Notes: generated by a model from the sequence alone, not told the origin. Positions 1 to 13,133 are shown, numbered from the stretch's first letter. The stretch is 64,000 nt of DNA from Prorocentrum cordatum (GCA_963575745.1 CAUYUJ010014560.1:797353-861352), one strand, 5' to 3'. Translations and numbers: made by a program.

Positions 1-414
1 GGACAAGCGCTCGGGCTCGCCCTCGCACTCCAGCAGCCACTTCTGCGCCTTCTGATGCTGTCCCTTGGCCTTCATGAGCGCCTGCCATGCATCAGGTGGC
101 CTCGGCTGAGGCGGCGGCGGCGCATGCTTGCGCTGGAGCTCATCGATATCCTTGGCCAGCTGTTTGTTCCCCCCTGCGAGGAAATCCAGCGCCGCCGCCT
201 TGCCATCGTTTTCTCCTGGCTTTGGCCCCCACCACGCCGCCGCAGAGTTTCCAGCGCGCTGCTGCCCGTAGCGGTTGCTGCGCCAGGGCGGCTTGCCTTG
301 GAACCGTTCCAGCCACGCGCCGCACTTGCACTGCCCTCCTTGCTTGTCCAGCCGCCAGTTGTACACCGATTGGCCACACTCCTTGCAGACTGTGAAAGGT
401 TTACTCTTGGGCAT
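1..414 (-). CDS. 5' part of an unknown ORF with a Cys4 zinc-binding motif, running off the window
   Basis: An ATG at 414-412 opens a frame that stays open for 138 codons to the window edge, so the C-terminus is missing. The N-terminus begins MPKSKPFTVCKECG and has Cys at residues 10, 13, 29 and 31 (C-x2-C-x15-C-x-C) with aromatic and basic residues between them, as in a small zinc ribbon. A charged segment follows that looks helical (KQLAKDIDELQRKH), then a proline stretch, then LMKAKGQHQKAQKWLLECEGE. Codons are GC-rich at the third position, and the overlapping frames read as low-complexity Arg/Ala strings, which favours this frame. Similar short zinc-ribbon ORFs occur in dinoflagellate retroelements, so it may be an ORF1-like protein, but the family was not identified. 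Polypyrimidine followed by GGCTCAAG lies about 90 nt upstream of the ATG. Confidence 0.5.
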   Translation of the reverse strand, partial: MPKSKPFTVCKECGQSVYNWRLDKQGGQCKCGAWLERFQGKPPWRSNRYGQQRAGNSAAAWWGPKPGENDGKAAALDFLAGGNKQLAKDIDELQRKHAPPPPQPRPPDAWQALMKAKGQHQKAQKWLLECEGEPERLS

Positions 415-3400
415 TCTCAAGCTGAGCCCCAACGCTGTGTCACTGGCCTGTCCAGTCGCGTCGCGTCTCTCAGCACGCTCAGGATCCCAAACGGCTTGAG
501 CCAGGAGGAGGAGGACGACGAGGAGGAGGAGGACGACGAGGAGGGGAAAGGGGGAAGGAGGAACGTACGCGACATCCGTCGCACTGAACCACGCGCCCTC
601 CAGGCCACGACTAAAACATGTAAATGCCACCTGCCGAACCCGCCAGGTGCCGACACGGCGCCGCGACTTGGAGGGGAAAAATGAAGAGAAATGGAAAGAG
701 GGGAGGGGAGAAGACACGCGCTCGACGACCGTCACACTGAACCACGCGCCCTCCAAGCGCGCTGAGGCTACCCGTGGGCTGGGTCGTCCAGCAGGCGTGA
801 GGAGAGGAGGGGAGGCAACAAGCGACAAGTGGCAGCGCTGGCGCAGGACAACCTACAGGACGGCGCGCGCGGAGACTCAGCCTCTGGGCCTGGGAAGGAG
901 GAGGAGGAAGAACAGGAAGAGTAGGAGGAGGAAGAACAGGAAGAACAGGAAATTGAGGAGAAGGAGGAGGAGGAGGAGGAACGAGAGGGGAGGAAGGACA
1001 TAGGAAAGCAAGCAGGTAAGCAAGCAAGGGGCGGTGGCGGAGGGTGGGCACGGCCGCGGGGTGTGAGCCACCAGACCCCGCCGTTAGGCGCGCGTGCGCA
1101 GGGGCGGACGGAGGTGGTCGAGCAGACCGCGCCAGAATGCATATCTGCGCCGTGCAATATTTGAGTAGCATCGGACGTAGAAAAATCAAATCGACTCGGA
1201 CCGAGGACAATATCGCATCGCTGGAGGTCCCTAGAGATAGGAGAAATATCCCAAACGCCCAGAACCAACCTTCCTCCTCGTCAAACATTGATCATCTATC
1301 CTCGAACCCAGCAACCAAATGCGCTGAGAACGGGTCCCTGGACCCCGCCCGGGGGCCATCCTGACAAAGTGTTCGAACTGCGTCCAGCCGTGACGACGGA
1401 GAAGTATCCCGAAGACCAGAAGAGCCGGGAATACCGCCCCCCTCGTCGATACCGAAATGGATCGGCCGAGTTGCACACGACCGACCACGGGCCTCATCCT
1501 CGGACTGCGGCTGCGGTGCCTCTCGGGGTGGACGGAGGTCAGCGGACGAAGGGGAGCTTAACAGAAAGCATTCCGCTGCGAGGGGCGCAGGCCCAGCCGC
1601 CTTGATACTGCAGGCCACCAAGGTGGAGAAGTTAACCCTACACTTTGCTTTGTCCTCTGTGAGTGGGGGCTGGCATGCCAGCTCCGAAGGCAGCTGGCCT
1701 CTGGCGCCGGGGGCAAAAAACAAAGAGCAGGTCTAGGCTCGAAGTTCGAGCCTGCTCCTGCCCCTCCCCTCACCACCCCTCCTCCCTCAGGGGAGCCTTC
1801 GCCGCCCCCGAGGAAGGGGGGGGAAGTAGAGAGGAAGGGAGGAATGAGGAGGAAGGAGTCGGGAGAAGTGGGAAGGGAAGGGAGGAAGGAGGAGGAGGAG
1901 GAGGAGGCGGAGGACGGGAGGAGGAGGAGTAGGAGGAGGCGGAGAAAGCAAGGAAACTGAACGGATGAAGGGATGCGGAAGGGCGGAGGCAAGGAGGCAC
2001 CGAGGAGGAGGAGGAGGAGGAGGAGGCGCCCTCCTTCTGATCTCTGCACCCTCTTCTGGGAGATGAAAACTATACCACCACAGACACCACCACTCCCCGA
2101 ACCTAAACGGCGCGCTCCGACAAGGATCTCGAAGCGTATGCGGCCGTGGTGTGGAAGGGCCCCCCCGTGGAGGTCCAGAGAGGCGAAAGCGGGGAAGGGC
2201 GCGGCGGCATCAGTCTCTTCACCATGTTCGGAACGAGTCCTGAGGGGAACGGGTCCTGGACCCAACCTCTCCTCCAGAATCGCCGTCTGGCCTCCCGGTG
2301 GCCCCTGGAGGGCCCAGGGAGGCGACAGTCTGCTCCCCACCTCTAGCTGAGTCATCCTGCGCGGCGCTTCTCGCCCGCCCGCCGACGGCCTCGGCGGCAA
2401 GCTCGCCGAGCTGGCCGCGGTGCCGCCTCGGCAGGCCCATGGCGGGCGCGCGGGGGCGCTGCCCGCACGCGCTCGCGGGCGCCAGCCGAGCTCTCGGAGC
2501 GGCGGAGCGGAGCGGGGGGGGCGGGAACGGGGGGGCTTCGGGTGCGACGCAGAGGGGGGCCAGGAAGAGGGGGATTGGCGCATCATGGCCCGAGGCATGT
2601 GCGCGGGAACGGTGGGGGGCCAGGAGACGTCTCGAAACGGGGCCATGCAATCTGGGAGATTTCATGGCCCTGGCCATGTCCACACACACACACACAGACA
2701 TGAAAACTGCCGGCCAACGCCGACCGTGTACCACGGCGGACGAGAGGGGGGAGTAGCAAACGGAGGGGGGTGAGGGAATCAGCTGCGTGCAACTGGATTT
2801 CCTGGCGTTGGGGAGGCACCCAAGCAACGAGAAATACGGCGGCGGGGCCGAAACCAACTGGACGCAGCAAATTCCCTACCCGGCCCCTTCTCCAATCCCC
2901 TCCCCCAGGGTCCGACCCTAAGGGAACGGGGGACTGTTGGACGACGCCAACCGCGTACCAGACCAGCTCGATACACGACCCCGCCCATGCCAGCACGCGC
3001 GAGAGCACGCATCGAGCTGGCCTGGTACATTATCAGCGTCGTCAAAGACAGGGCGGGGGGAGGGTGAGGACGAGGAGGGGGGCTGGGGGATGAGGGCGGA
3101 GGACGGGGAGGGGGGACAAGGGGGAGGAGAGGGAGCGGAGCGAGGAGGGGGGGATGGAAAGGGAGGGAGAATGGAGGGCGGAGGAGGAGAGACGGCGGAG
3201 TGAGAAGAAGGGGGACGAGGGAGGGCGGAGGGAGCAAGGGAGGGATGGGAGAGAGGAGCTTCTGCTTGCCGTGGGGCTCAGCGATGTGGCTTTGGCAAGA
3301 AAGAGAGACGGAGAGAGGAGGGAGGGTGAGATGGCAGAGAAAAGGAGGAGGAAGAAGGGAGGGAGGGAGAGAGGAAAATAATGCTACAGACTCCATAAGC
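415..3400. other. Unassigned DNA with purine-rich tracts
   Basis: No credible gene was recognised. Strand-asymmetric GGA/GAG-rich tracts lie at about 505-560, 893-1000, 1805-1935, 2004-2030 and 3045-3375 on the plus strand. They generate poly-Glu/Arg/Ser reading frames that are not convincing proteins. A short CA run sits at 2682-2695. The rest is GC-rich and without obvious structure. Confidence 0.5.
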
Positions 3401-5097
3401 AGATTCTAATGAATGGGAACGTGACGATGAGGACTACCCAGGATGGGGAGAGGAGGAGAACCGAACCAGCGTCCTGAGCACTCATGTTAAGGATCAAGTA
3501 TTCTCCAGAACACTGTCGCGAGCGGCAGTCTGGAAAAACATCTGCCATAAGGCCCTTCTACATCCAACCATCCACCGTCCTGTTCTCTCCTCTCCTGCTC
3601 CTTCTCACCTCCCCCTTGGGAACGACACTACAAAAGGACTCAACGATTTCGTGCAAAACGGAAAAACTTCCATGGCGAGAACCTGCATCGTCAACCCCTC
3701 AACCACAATGAAGGATACAGTGAGCACTGGCGAGCCGATTCCGAACAGCGCATGTACAATATGCGATGTGCAGTCTGGTGTGGCCAGTAATGTGGTGAAC
3801 GTCCGATGTGCGTCTACTGCACGGTCGACCTCGATTGGCATTTTGCAAACCAACATGGCCACAAGACCGTCGGTCAAGAGCCTAGGTTCCTTCGCCCAGG
3901 GCCCAAGGGTCCATGGCGATACTCGAACCGAAGAGCATTCAACAACGGAGAACCACATCGCGAAGAACGTTTGGGTCCTTTTTTGGTCCTCGCACCGGCA
4001 AAACCAAGCCACCGGCGGTTGCGGATAAGTGAGAACGATGGGCCCCCCCTGGCACAAGATGGCTTCCCAATTAAACTACTACCAATGACAAGCAACCCGC
4101 CGCAGACGCGACAGGGTGTGCCGGCCGCGAGGCGGGTCGTCGGCGGGCCTGCGGGTCGCGGCGTGGGTCACTTGGCGGCCCGCAGGTGGGCCGCGGGGCG
4201 GGTCGCGGTGGTGGGTCGCAGGGTGTGACGCGCACCTCAACCACGCAACCCGAGAACGGAGTAAGACCGCTCGGCCCCACCATCCTGACGAGGCGCAATT
4301 GTACTCGCCTAGTCGGGAAAGCTTATCAGAAGCAGCTGGCTACCATGCTCAAGGCGAGTCCGTTCAGAGACCACCTGGCCACAACAGTCCTACTAAGGAC
4401 CAACGTGGTCTGTTGACCTTCCTGTGCCCAAAAAATGACAATAACGAGGGGTACCGGATAAGTTGGCAACCCCGCATGGCAACCATCGGCCAAGACAATT
4501 CCTCACTGGCGAGGCGTGGGGAGCCAGGGACTGCTACTTATCAAAGGCAAAACCGACACCAAAGGACAGCGAGCCAACGGCGGCGGGCGAGGCGTCCAGC
4601 GACAGCGGGCAGGACTGGGACAAATGGGGGCAGCAGCTGGCCAAAAGAATCCACAACTTCAACACAGAGTGGACGGGGCGGACGCAGCAAGGAACAGATG
4701 CGAGTCAACCAGGTTACCACAGAGAATTCTCAACGTCCAAACAAGGTGAGGCGGAAATGAAATTCAAACGCGTTCCCGTTTCTGGACCGCTGGGATTCTG
4801 GGCCGCGGGGGTTCCGTTTATGCGCGCGTGGCGCACGAAAACGCCTGGAGCAGGGCAGTCCGTAAGGGGGACGTCGTCAATACAGGAGTCAGTGCCAGAC
4901 TAGCAAATGCGCCTCCCCCCGCCTCGCCCAACCCATGCCCCAAGTCTATATGAATCCTATAGCTCCTGCGGGCAGGAGTGCATGTGCCGTCAAATTCGAA
5001 TGCCCGCGGCACCAACGCTATCACGACGATGCCCAGACCGCCTGCGGTGCATGCGCACCTGCAGGCAAGCTTGTTTCACATTGGATGCGCCTGCTGT
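3401..5097. other. Unassigned DNA
   Basis: Open frames exist on both strands (for example 3806-4228 plus and 3605-4057 minus), but none shows a family motif I recognise. A short degenerate GGGTCG-type tandem repeat occupies about 4130-4230. No RNA gene was seen. Confidence 0.4.
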
Positions 5098-6183
<1,086 letters not shown>

Positions 6184-6276
6184 CAAACCGCGGGTGGCAG
6201 ACACCCTCTTTCCATGTTGTCCACTTGTCACATACACACACACACGCCTTTTGTCGCCGAGAGGAGGTCCAGGGAC

Positions 6277-6999
6277 ATGGCGGCGGCCGCCGGCGGCGCT
6301 GCGGACGCAGGAGCACGTGAACTTGTGGCTTGGAGTAATTCTGTGGCAACACCGGAGCGGGCACGCGCTGCTGCCACCGTGGCCAACGTCGAGAGCGCCG
6401 GGGTAACCCCGCGTGCTCTCGACGTGGGCGTCGCGGCGAGCGCAGCGGCCGATGTGACCACGCGCGGCGCCGAGGGCCAGCCCGCACGGCGGCGTCGTCG
6501 CACAAAGGGAGGCAAAACCACCCGTTGGTGCGTCAGTGTTCAGCCTGCCCGCGGAAATCAGGCCCACTGCTCGCGTTGCCTGGCGGGGTTCGACGCAGAG
6601 GAATAGCGAGTCGCGGCAGCTGTCACCCGTCCCGTGGGCTCAACGTCCCACACGGGCAACGAGCGGCTCCACCTAGCATGTGTGGATGGCGCACTGCCCC
6701 CAGCTTCGGGCATTGATGCATGTGCACAATTTGCGGAGGGCAAGCGCGAGGACCTCGAGGCCGCCCTCGAGGCATGCGCAAGCCCGACCCCCCCAATACA
6801 GGAGTCCGCGGCGGACCAGGCTCCACAGGAGGGCGGGGCGGGAGGGGGGTCCAGGGAAACCCCGAGGCCCCCCCCGCCCTCCCCCTGGCGGTGGCCCCAC
6901 ACGCCTGCGGCCCGAGGAAGCCTGAAGCTGACCAGCCGCCCCCCGCGGCTATCCTACAGCCCCCTCTGGAAGCGCGCCCGGGGGGCCTGCTTAAGATGA
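6277..6999 (+). pseudogene. LINE ORF1-like protein with zinc-finger motif, interrupted by TAG
   Basis: ATG at 6277 follows the context GGTCCAGGGAC. The frame runs 109 codons to a TAG at 6604-6606, then stays open in the same frame to TGA at 6997-6999 (240 residues if the TAG is ignored). The TAG falls inside an apparent zinc finger: HCSRCLAGFDAEE precedes it and a histidine-cysteine pair (HLACVDG) follows about 25 residues later. The motif therefore appears split by a nonsense mutation. The N-terminus is Ala-rich with a basic stretch (RRRRRTKGGK). The C-terminal third is Pro/Gly-rich. Position upstream of the RT supports an ORF1 role such as nucleic-acid binding. This is inferred from layout, not from a family match. 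Confidence 0.55.
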
Positions 7000-7153
7000 G
7001 GGGGAGGATGACGGGCAATACGATGACTACCTCAATTAAAACCTGAGCGCGAAAAATGCTTACCACGAGATCGGGCTCGCGAACCTGGAGTGGTGGGATA
7101 CTGTGAGCTGGGAACACATCTTGCTCCAGGGGGCCCCACGACGGCCATGATCC

Positions 7154-9785
7154 GTGACCGCGTGGTTGCAGCGGTCAGCCACGCGTGCGCTGAGCCCTGG
7201 AGCAGGCTCACGCGAGCTGGGACGGCATGCCGCCAGCCACGCCAGAACGCCTCTTGGAGGTGCTCGTAGCGCTGGACGGCCTCCTCTCCAGTGGAGGCTC
7301 GGCGCCTGCGCCGAGAACGCACGCGAGCGGCTCCAGGAACGCCTGCGATGGATTCTTGCAGGCCAATGGGGCTCTGCCCGGCTGCCCATGGAAGACCAGA
7401 CGCGCCAGGGCCCTGCGACAGGCCGTGGTCGAGAGGACAAGCTTGAAGCCCGAGTGCGCCGAGTCACAGAGCTTGCGCGGGCAGGAGAAATGCCCCGAGC
7501 TGCGGCGGCAGTCTGGCCGCAGGGTGACATGGCAGACGCAGCGGCGGCGGTCCGTAAGTTTCGCGCCACGCAGATGCCTGACCCGCCCCAGCCTGTCGCC
7601 GGGGGCCCCCCGCCAGGCGCCGGGGCAGCCCCGCGCACGCCTGGTGGGAGGGGCCCCCCAGGGGAGGGGGATGTGGCCATGGCCCGCGCGGAAGGCGGCG
7701 AGGTCCGCCTCGCGCCTGGAGAGCAACCAGGGGCCGCCGAACTGCGCCGCTAGGTGGCCGCGCACTTGAAGAGCCAGTTTGGGCGCTACCCCAGGCGAGG
7801 CGGCACGGGGCCAGGAGGCGGACGCCGCGAGCACTGGGCCCCCCTCAACACGGATGAGGAGGGAGCTGTAGCACTAGCTGACACGCTCGCTCGGCTCGCC
7901 ACTGGCAACCTCCCCCAAGGTGCTCTCGCAGCTCTTGTCGCCGCCCGCCTGGCGGGCATCCCGAAAGCCACTCCTGGGGGCGCGCGCGCCCTGGGCTGCG
8001 GGAGTGCTACCAGGCGAATGGCGGGGCGCAGTGCGGCCAAGATCTTCCATGCGGACATGCGCGCAGCAGTGGGGGGCAAGCAGTTCGGCCTCGCCAGGAA
8101 CGGGTGCGGTGCGATGCGCCGTCGCCTGTGTACGATGGCCACCGCCCAACCTGGCCGCTGGGTCGCGGCGGTGGATCTGGGGGGCGCCTTCAGCAACGTC
8201 CCTCTGGCTGAGGCCTGGCTGAGGCCTGGCTGAGGCCTGGCTGCAGAACTGCGCCGGCCACGTGGCGGGAGGTGGGGCGCAACCAGCCCAGTTGGCCGCC
8301 CGGATCCGTGGGCGCGACCAGGGGTGCCCCATGGGCCCTGGCTTCTACACGGTTGGCACCGCAGACGACCTGTGCCCGGGTAGGGCCACAGTGCGGACCG
8401 TGGATCCGCAGGGAGACTGCATGGCGTACCTGGATGATACGTACTTCGTGGGCTCGGTGGACGCGGTATACCACAGTCTGGAGGCCTGGCAGGCGCGCGT
8501 CGAGACCCATGGCATGAAGCTGAAGATGTCTAAGACGCAGATCTGGTTCCCAAATCCCCACGCGGCACTACCGCCCCAGTGCGCCCACTATGGCCAGTAC
8601 CGCGCAGACAAGCTCAAGGCGGCAGGCTCGACGCTAGCCTATGCTGACCATGACGCGGGCGAAGACTGGCGGGGCGCCCCTCTCACGGACTTCGCGACGC
8701 CGGAGGGCCTCGCCGAAGAGACGGCGGCCGTCGGTGCCGGGGCAGCGCCGGGGGCCGATGCGCCGCCGTCGCGCGGCAAGGCGTTCCTAGCCAACCAGGA
8801 CCGCTACTTCCGTGTGCTGCTCATGCTCCACAAGCATGGGCTGTGTGCCTTTGACGCTTTCCAGCTAAGGCGGATCTGGTCACGGGGGGCCTGCGTCCAC
8901 ATGCAGCGCTCGCTGCCACTCGCAGAGGCTTGGGCCAACCGCGTGGATGACGGCGTGGTCGCCTTATTCTGTGGGCTGCTAGGCGTAGCTACGGCCCCGC
9001 GGGCCCAAGTCTTCATGAAGGTCAACGAAGGCGGGTTCGGCTTTGGGGGCGCGGAGGCACGCGGGCCGGCGGCCCTCTTGGCCTTCGGGGAGTCAGGCAT
9101 CCACGCAGCAGCCGCAGAGCTGCAGGAAACGACGGCGGTAGGCCTTTGGCGCCGCTGGCCAGGCTGTAGACGAACTCCCCCGACGGCCGAGGCCGCGCAG
9201 GCTCGCCCGACTGGAAGACGCGCACCCCGGGCGGATCGGCGGCAATGGGGCTCCTGGAGGGCCGGGCTGGCACCGACCAGGAGACGCGCGCTGGAAGGGC
9301 GCGTGGCCACATCACTACAAACTACCTCAGTACATTGCCCCCGGTGGCGGCAGCGGCGGCACATGGTGCTGCCGGCCCCTCTGCGAGCGCAGCCAAGCGG
9401 CGCGTGCGCGTGCCCCTGCTGCCGGCTTCGGGCACGCGCAAGAACGCGCGGGCTGCGCCTGCCCGGGCGCTGGCGCAGGCGGGCCCAGTCTGCGGGCACG
9501 ATGTGGATGTCCACTGTGCGCGCGCACTGAGCTGCCCCAGGGTCGGTAGCCCGGTGCGGCGCCAATGCCGCGCGCGACGCCGCGGCGCCCTGGCTGCGCG
9601 AGACGGGGCACCATGCGCAGGTGGAGCAAGTCATCCAGGAGTGGCACGCGGAAGCGGACGGCGCGGCGACAATGGGCGGCGTGTACCATCGCGGCCTGCG
9701 CGGACGCGCAGCCCGGTGGACTCCGCGGCGGTCGCAAAGTCTGGCAAGCCCCATGAAGCGGTCCTCCAGCGCAGGGAGAAAGTGA
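7154..9785 (+). pseudogene. Reverse transcriptase of the LINE-like element, frameshifted
   Basis: Segment 7154-7753 holds the N-terminal linker. Segment 7754-8233 reads through RT fingers to WVAAVDLGGAFSNVPLAE, where the block-A Asp sits in VDLGGAF. Segment 8262-9530 continues with DQGCPMGPGFYTV (the usual RQGDPLSP region) and the catalytic box MAYLDDTYFVG, with YLDD at 8427-8438. Next comes GMKLKMSKTQIW, equivalent to the GLKLNxxKT block. A third frame, 9552-9785, gives the C-terminal sequence AARDAAAPWLRETGHHAQVE, typical of these elements. The break between the first two RT segments is explained by extra copies of an 11-bp unit at 8206-8238. Although the YLDD residues survive, multiple frameshifts make the gene nonfunctional. 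Confidence 0.75.
8206..8238 (+). repeat. 11-bp unit in three tandem copies inside the RT gene
   Basis: GGCTGAGGCCT occurs three times head to tail. Two extra copies add 22 bp (1 modulo 3). Reading with one copy only joins the frame of 7754-8216 exactly to the frame of 8262-9530. Confidence 0.9.
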
Positions 9786-9832
9786 AGCGTCGCAGATACC
9801 CAGTCCGGGGACTCGTGCCTAACGAGCGCTGA

Positions 9833-10566
9833 GGCTGAGACCTGGCTGAGGCGCGCGATCGGCGAGCTTCCTGAAGGGGGGGGCGCCGCGCCGCCAGGTG
9901 CTCTCTCCGCTCCTCGGTCGCCAGGGCCCTACAGGGCCAGGTGGCCGAACAACTTGCTCTCGCCACAGGGGGCGCCATGCGGGGCGCCAGGGCAGCCCCG
10001 CGTGCTCGGCATTGACTAAGTTTTGCATCCATCCCCGCTCCCCTCCCTTGCCCTCTGCGCCATCCGCCGTTGCCTCCTCCCCCCATGCGCCCTGGCCGTC
10101 TTGAGTTTGGTTCGCATGCGGCCGCGAAAACTGCCAGCGCGCCCCAGGTCTGCCAGACGTGCGATGCTGCCCACTGTAGGTCTGGCCCAGAGGCACAGCG
10201 GACCAGAGACTTGCTCAGTCAGTGTCGAGAGGCGGGAAGTGGCGACCAAGGTCGGGGTAGCCCCGAGGGTTCTGGGGCCCGCGACTGCGTGCCAGCAGAG
10301 GCGACGCTTGCCCGTGACGCGTCTGCACCCCCCTTCTCCCCCCTGCCTTCTGCGGTCGCTCTGGGCGGGGGTGGGCCCGAACTTTTCCTTTCCTCAGCCT
10401 CGCCCTGTTCCAGGACGTGCCGAATCAATTTCTGCAGTTATGCCCCTTAGAAAAAATATTCTGGGGGATCGGCCTTCCTCTGTCTGCTTGGTGCATAGCC
10501 TTTCTCGCCCCCCTCATCTCATCCCCATCTGTTCCCATCGCGCGGTCCACGCAGCTCTGCGACGCC
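9833..10566. other. Unassigned GC-rich DNA
   Basis: No supported gene. May include the 3' untranslated part of the LINE-like element and the 5' region of the next decayed locus. Confidence 0.35.
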
Positions 10567-13133
10567 ATGGCGCCGAAGCTCTCGGGGCACGCGGCGGCGC
10601 CCTGGCCAGCGACTACTCGCCCCGCCTCAGCGAGCCGCGACCCTGCTCAGCCACGCGAGGCTCTCAGCGCCATGGTCAAAGCTAAAGCGGCAGCCGAGGC
10701 CCCACATGGCGCTCAACCCGAAGCTCCAGGGAGGCCGATGGAGCCACGGTCGAGATCGAGGCGGCAGCGGCCGCGAAGGAGGGGGCCACCGAGGGGGCAA
10801 GCCCGGGCGTCGACCCATCCAGCGCGGGCGCGCCGCCAGCCACGGAGGAAGTCGCAATGGAGGTGGGGCGCCCGATGGCGGCGGCCGAAGTACCGGGGCA
10901 GCCCCGAGCGCCTCGCCCCGACCCGAAGGTTGACCTCTCTGAGAGCGGCGCGTTCCCGAGTGACCTCACTGATATCGCGGAGGAGGAGTTCGCGGCGTTC
11001 CCTTGGGCTCAGCCCCCGCGCCCAGTGCCGCGGAGGAGCCCGATGCCGAGGGGCGGGGAGGCACGGGGGTAGCCCCCAGCGCCTGCCCGCCCAGCGGTGC
11101 GAGAGCCTCCGCCTGCAAAGCACGCCGTGGCAGCCACCCAGGCCGCGTTGAATGCGTTGCCGTGTGAAGGCCTCGCTGAGGACCAGAAGAGCAGGTTGGA
11201 TAAGCTGACGATGGCGCCCCCAGAGCCCGCAGCGATCCAGGTGAAGCTGCCGGCGCCGTGGACGGCGGCGAGACACGCAGCAATGCGCCAGGCGCAGCCC
11301 TGACCGACGGGGCAGGGCGGGGCTCCAAACGGAGCCGCCGCTGAAGCAGCGGGCGCCGACGCCCTCATGAGAGCGGGGGAGATGACGCAGGAGCACTACG
11401 AATCTATGGGCAGGGAGATCTGCATGGGAACCTATTGGGTGCGACCACAACGGCTGGGCTGGCGCCGCCGCTGCTCGGCTTTGGATGACTGGAAGGTCAT
11501 GGAGATTGAATGGGTCGAGGAGCTGTCGGCGGCCGAACTGGGCCGCTACGGACGGGCGCTGGGCGCGAACCCCAGGTGCCCTAGGCTGCGGCACGGACGG
11601 CAACGAGGGAGGCCTTCGCGCCCACTCCTGCCCCAGACGCGTGGCTAGGTACGAACGCATCGACGAGCGCCAGGCAGTCGCGAAGGCTGCGAGGACCAAC
11701 GGAGGCGCAGGTTCCATCCCGCACTCCCGGGACCGAGTGACCAACTTCCAGCAGTCCTTCAACGTGCTCAAAGAAAGCTTGGACGCGCTGGCGGGCTACG
11801 CTCTCACTGAGGACGAAGAGCTGGCCCTGCGGCGCGCCGCGAAGGGCGCGCGCATAGGCGCTGGCAAGCCCAGCGCGGGGGCGCCACCTGCCGCGGAAAA
11901 AAGTCGCAAAAGAAGTAGGGCGTTCGATGGCGCCCCCCGGCGCCTCCGCCACCAGGCGAAGACGGCGCGGCCGACTGGGGGGCGACGGCGACGCCGCCCT
12001 CCGAAGCATCGGCGGGCCACGAGACCGTGCCAGAAGACCCCAGCGGTCGCGGCGGGAAGCTGATGGAGGACGTCGCAGAGGTCCACTCCCTCATCAGCAT
12101 GGGCTAGTCCAAAAAGACGCTCAAGCGGATGGCGAGGTGCTGCGCCGCGGTGCGGCACGAGACTCTGCGGGCCTACGTGAAGGGGGCCCTCGCTGTCACT
12201 CTCGAAAAGAAGGGTGACATGATACGGGCAGTGGGCTGTGCGAAGGGCATGGGGGCCCGGTTCGAAAAGCTAAGCGCCGCGGTCGCGGATTACCGTGGGT
12301 TGCGAGCTGAAGGTAAAGGGGGGAGCTGCGTGCGCGGCCGAGGAGGGCAAGAGAGGCCTGCCGGAGGCGCGCGAACGCGCGGCCGCGCACCCGGGTAACC
12401 AGCGGGCTTTGAGGGAGGAAGCGGGCGGCGATGCAGCCGCGCAGACCGTGAGATGGCGGGCTACTCCGACCAGTTCTTCACAGACGACCAGTTCACGATG
12501 AGCATGTACTGCAAGCGCAATGCAAACAAGGCGTGGGACAACCCAGGAGGGTGCTAAGCCGTGATCCGCGCGGGCCGTCGGACACAGCTCCTCTCCCTCG
12601 AAGAAAAGGCGGGGGGCAGAAATGGCCAGCGATGGCACTTCCGCTGCGGAGCTCGATGCTCGACGACCCTCGGCGCGCGCGTCGAAACGATTGACCACGA
12701 GGCCAAACCACCGAAGGCGCGGTGCCAACATGCCAAATTCCCCGAGGAGGACATCAAGGATCTGAGAGCCCTGCTGCGCGCGGACAAACTCAAGAAGGAC
12801 GGCATCGCGGTGGCCAATCCCGCGGACGGGCTGCAACACCTTCCGCAGGTAGAGCCCCGGGCAGTGGGCACAGCGTTCAGGAACGACTCGGGTAAGAAGG
12901 ATTGGGAGGGTCATTGGGTATTGATGAACGACATGACGTGGGAGAAGATACCTGCGTTCGACTGGTGCGGCATATGCTCGCAGATAGAAGGGGGGCTCAA
13001 TGACCCTGCGTGGGCGGGCTACAGCAAGAAATCCAAGAACAGGTTGAAGCGCGACGGGCGGAGGTGCGGCCGGCGAGCGGAAGCGCGGCCGCCGCCGCCG
13101 CCGCCGCCGCTGCCGCCGTCGTCATCGTTGTAG
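10567..13133 (+). pseudogene. Decayed protein-coding locus of unknown function
   Basis: A series of plus-strand pieces with protein-like composition but broken frames. They include an Ala/Pro-rich start from ATG 10567 (MAPKLSGHAAAPWPATTRP), 11367-11648 (MTQEHYESMGREICMG), and 11730-11890 with a helical segment (SFNVLKESLDALAGYALTED). Segment 12057-12398 contains KLMEDVAEVHSLISMG, then an in-frame TAG at 12105-12107, then SKKTLKRMARCCAAVRHETL. Segment 12453-12557 reads MAGYSDQFFTDDQFTMSMYC. Segment 12561-13133 has Cys-rich RWHFRCGARC and the well-formed FPEEDIKDLRALLRADKLKK. It ends in a Pro run made by a GCC microsatellite. The family is unknown to me. It could be a retroelement accessory protein or an old retroposed host gene. 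Confidence 0.45.

Larger units (their letters stand above)
6277..9832 (+). mobile_element. Decayed LINE-like (non-LTR) retrotransposon, nearly full length
   Basis: Consecutive plus-strand pieces match the order of a dinoflagellate-type LINE. An N-terminal zinc-binding ORF1 (6277-6999) is followed by a region with the linker RVRRVTELARAGEMPRAAAA (about 7430-7520), RT fingers and palm (7754-8233 and 8262-9530), and a C-terminal domain that reads in a third frame (9552-9785). At least one in-frame stop and several frameshifts show that it is inactive. It lies immediately after the (AGT)n tract. No target-site duplication or clear poly-A tail was identified, so the ends are approximate. Confidence 0.75.

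Noticed and set aside
481-507. Independent full spliced-leader relic near the left edge
   Set aside because: Only the 8-nt GGCTCAAG matches well. This is expected about once or twice by chance in a window this size.
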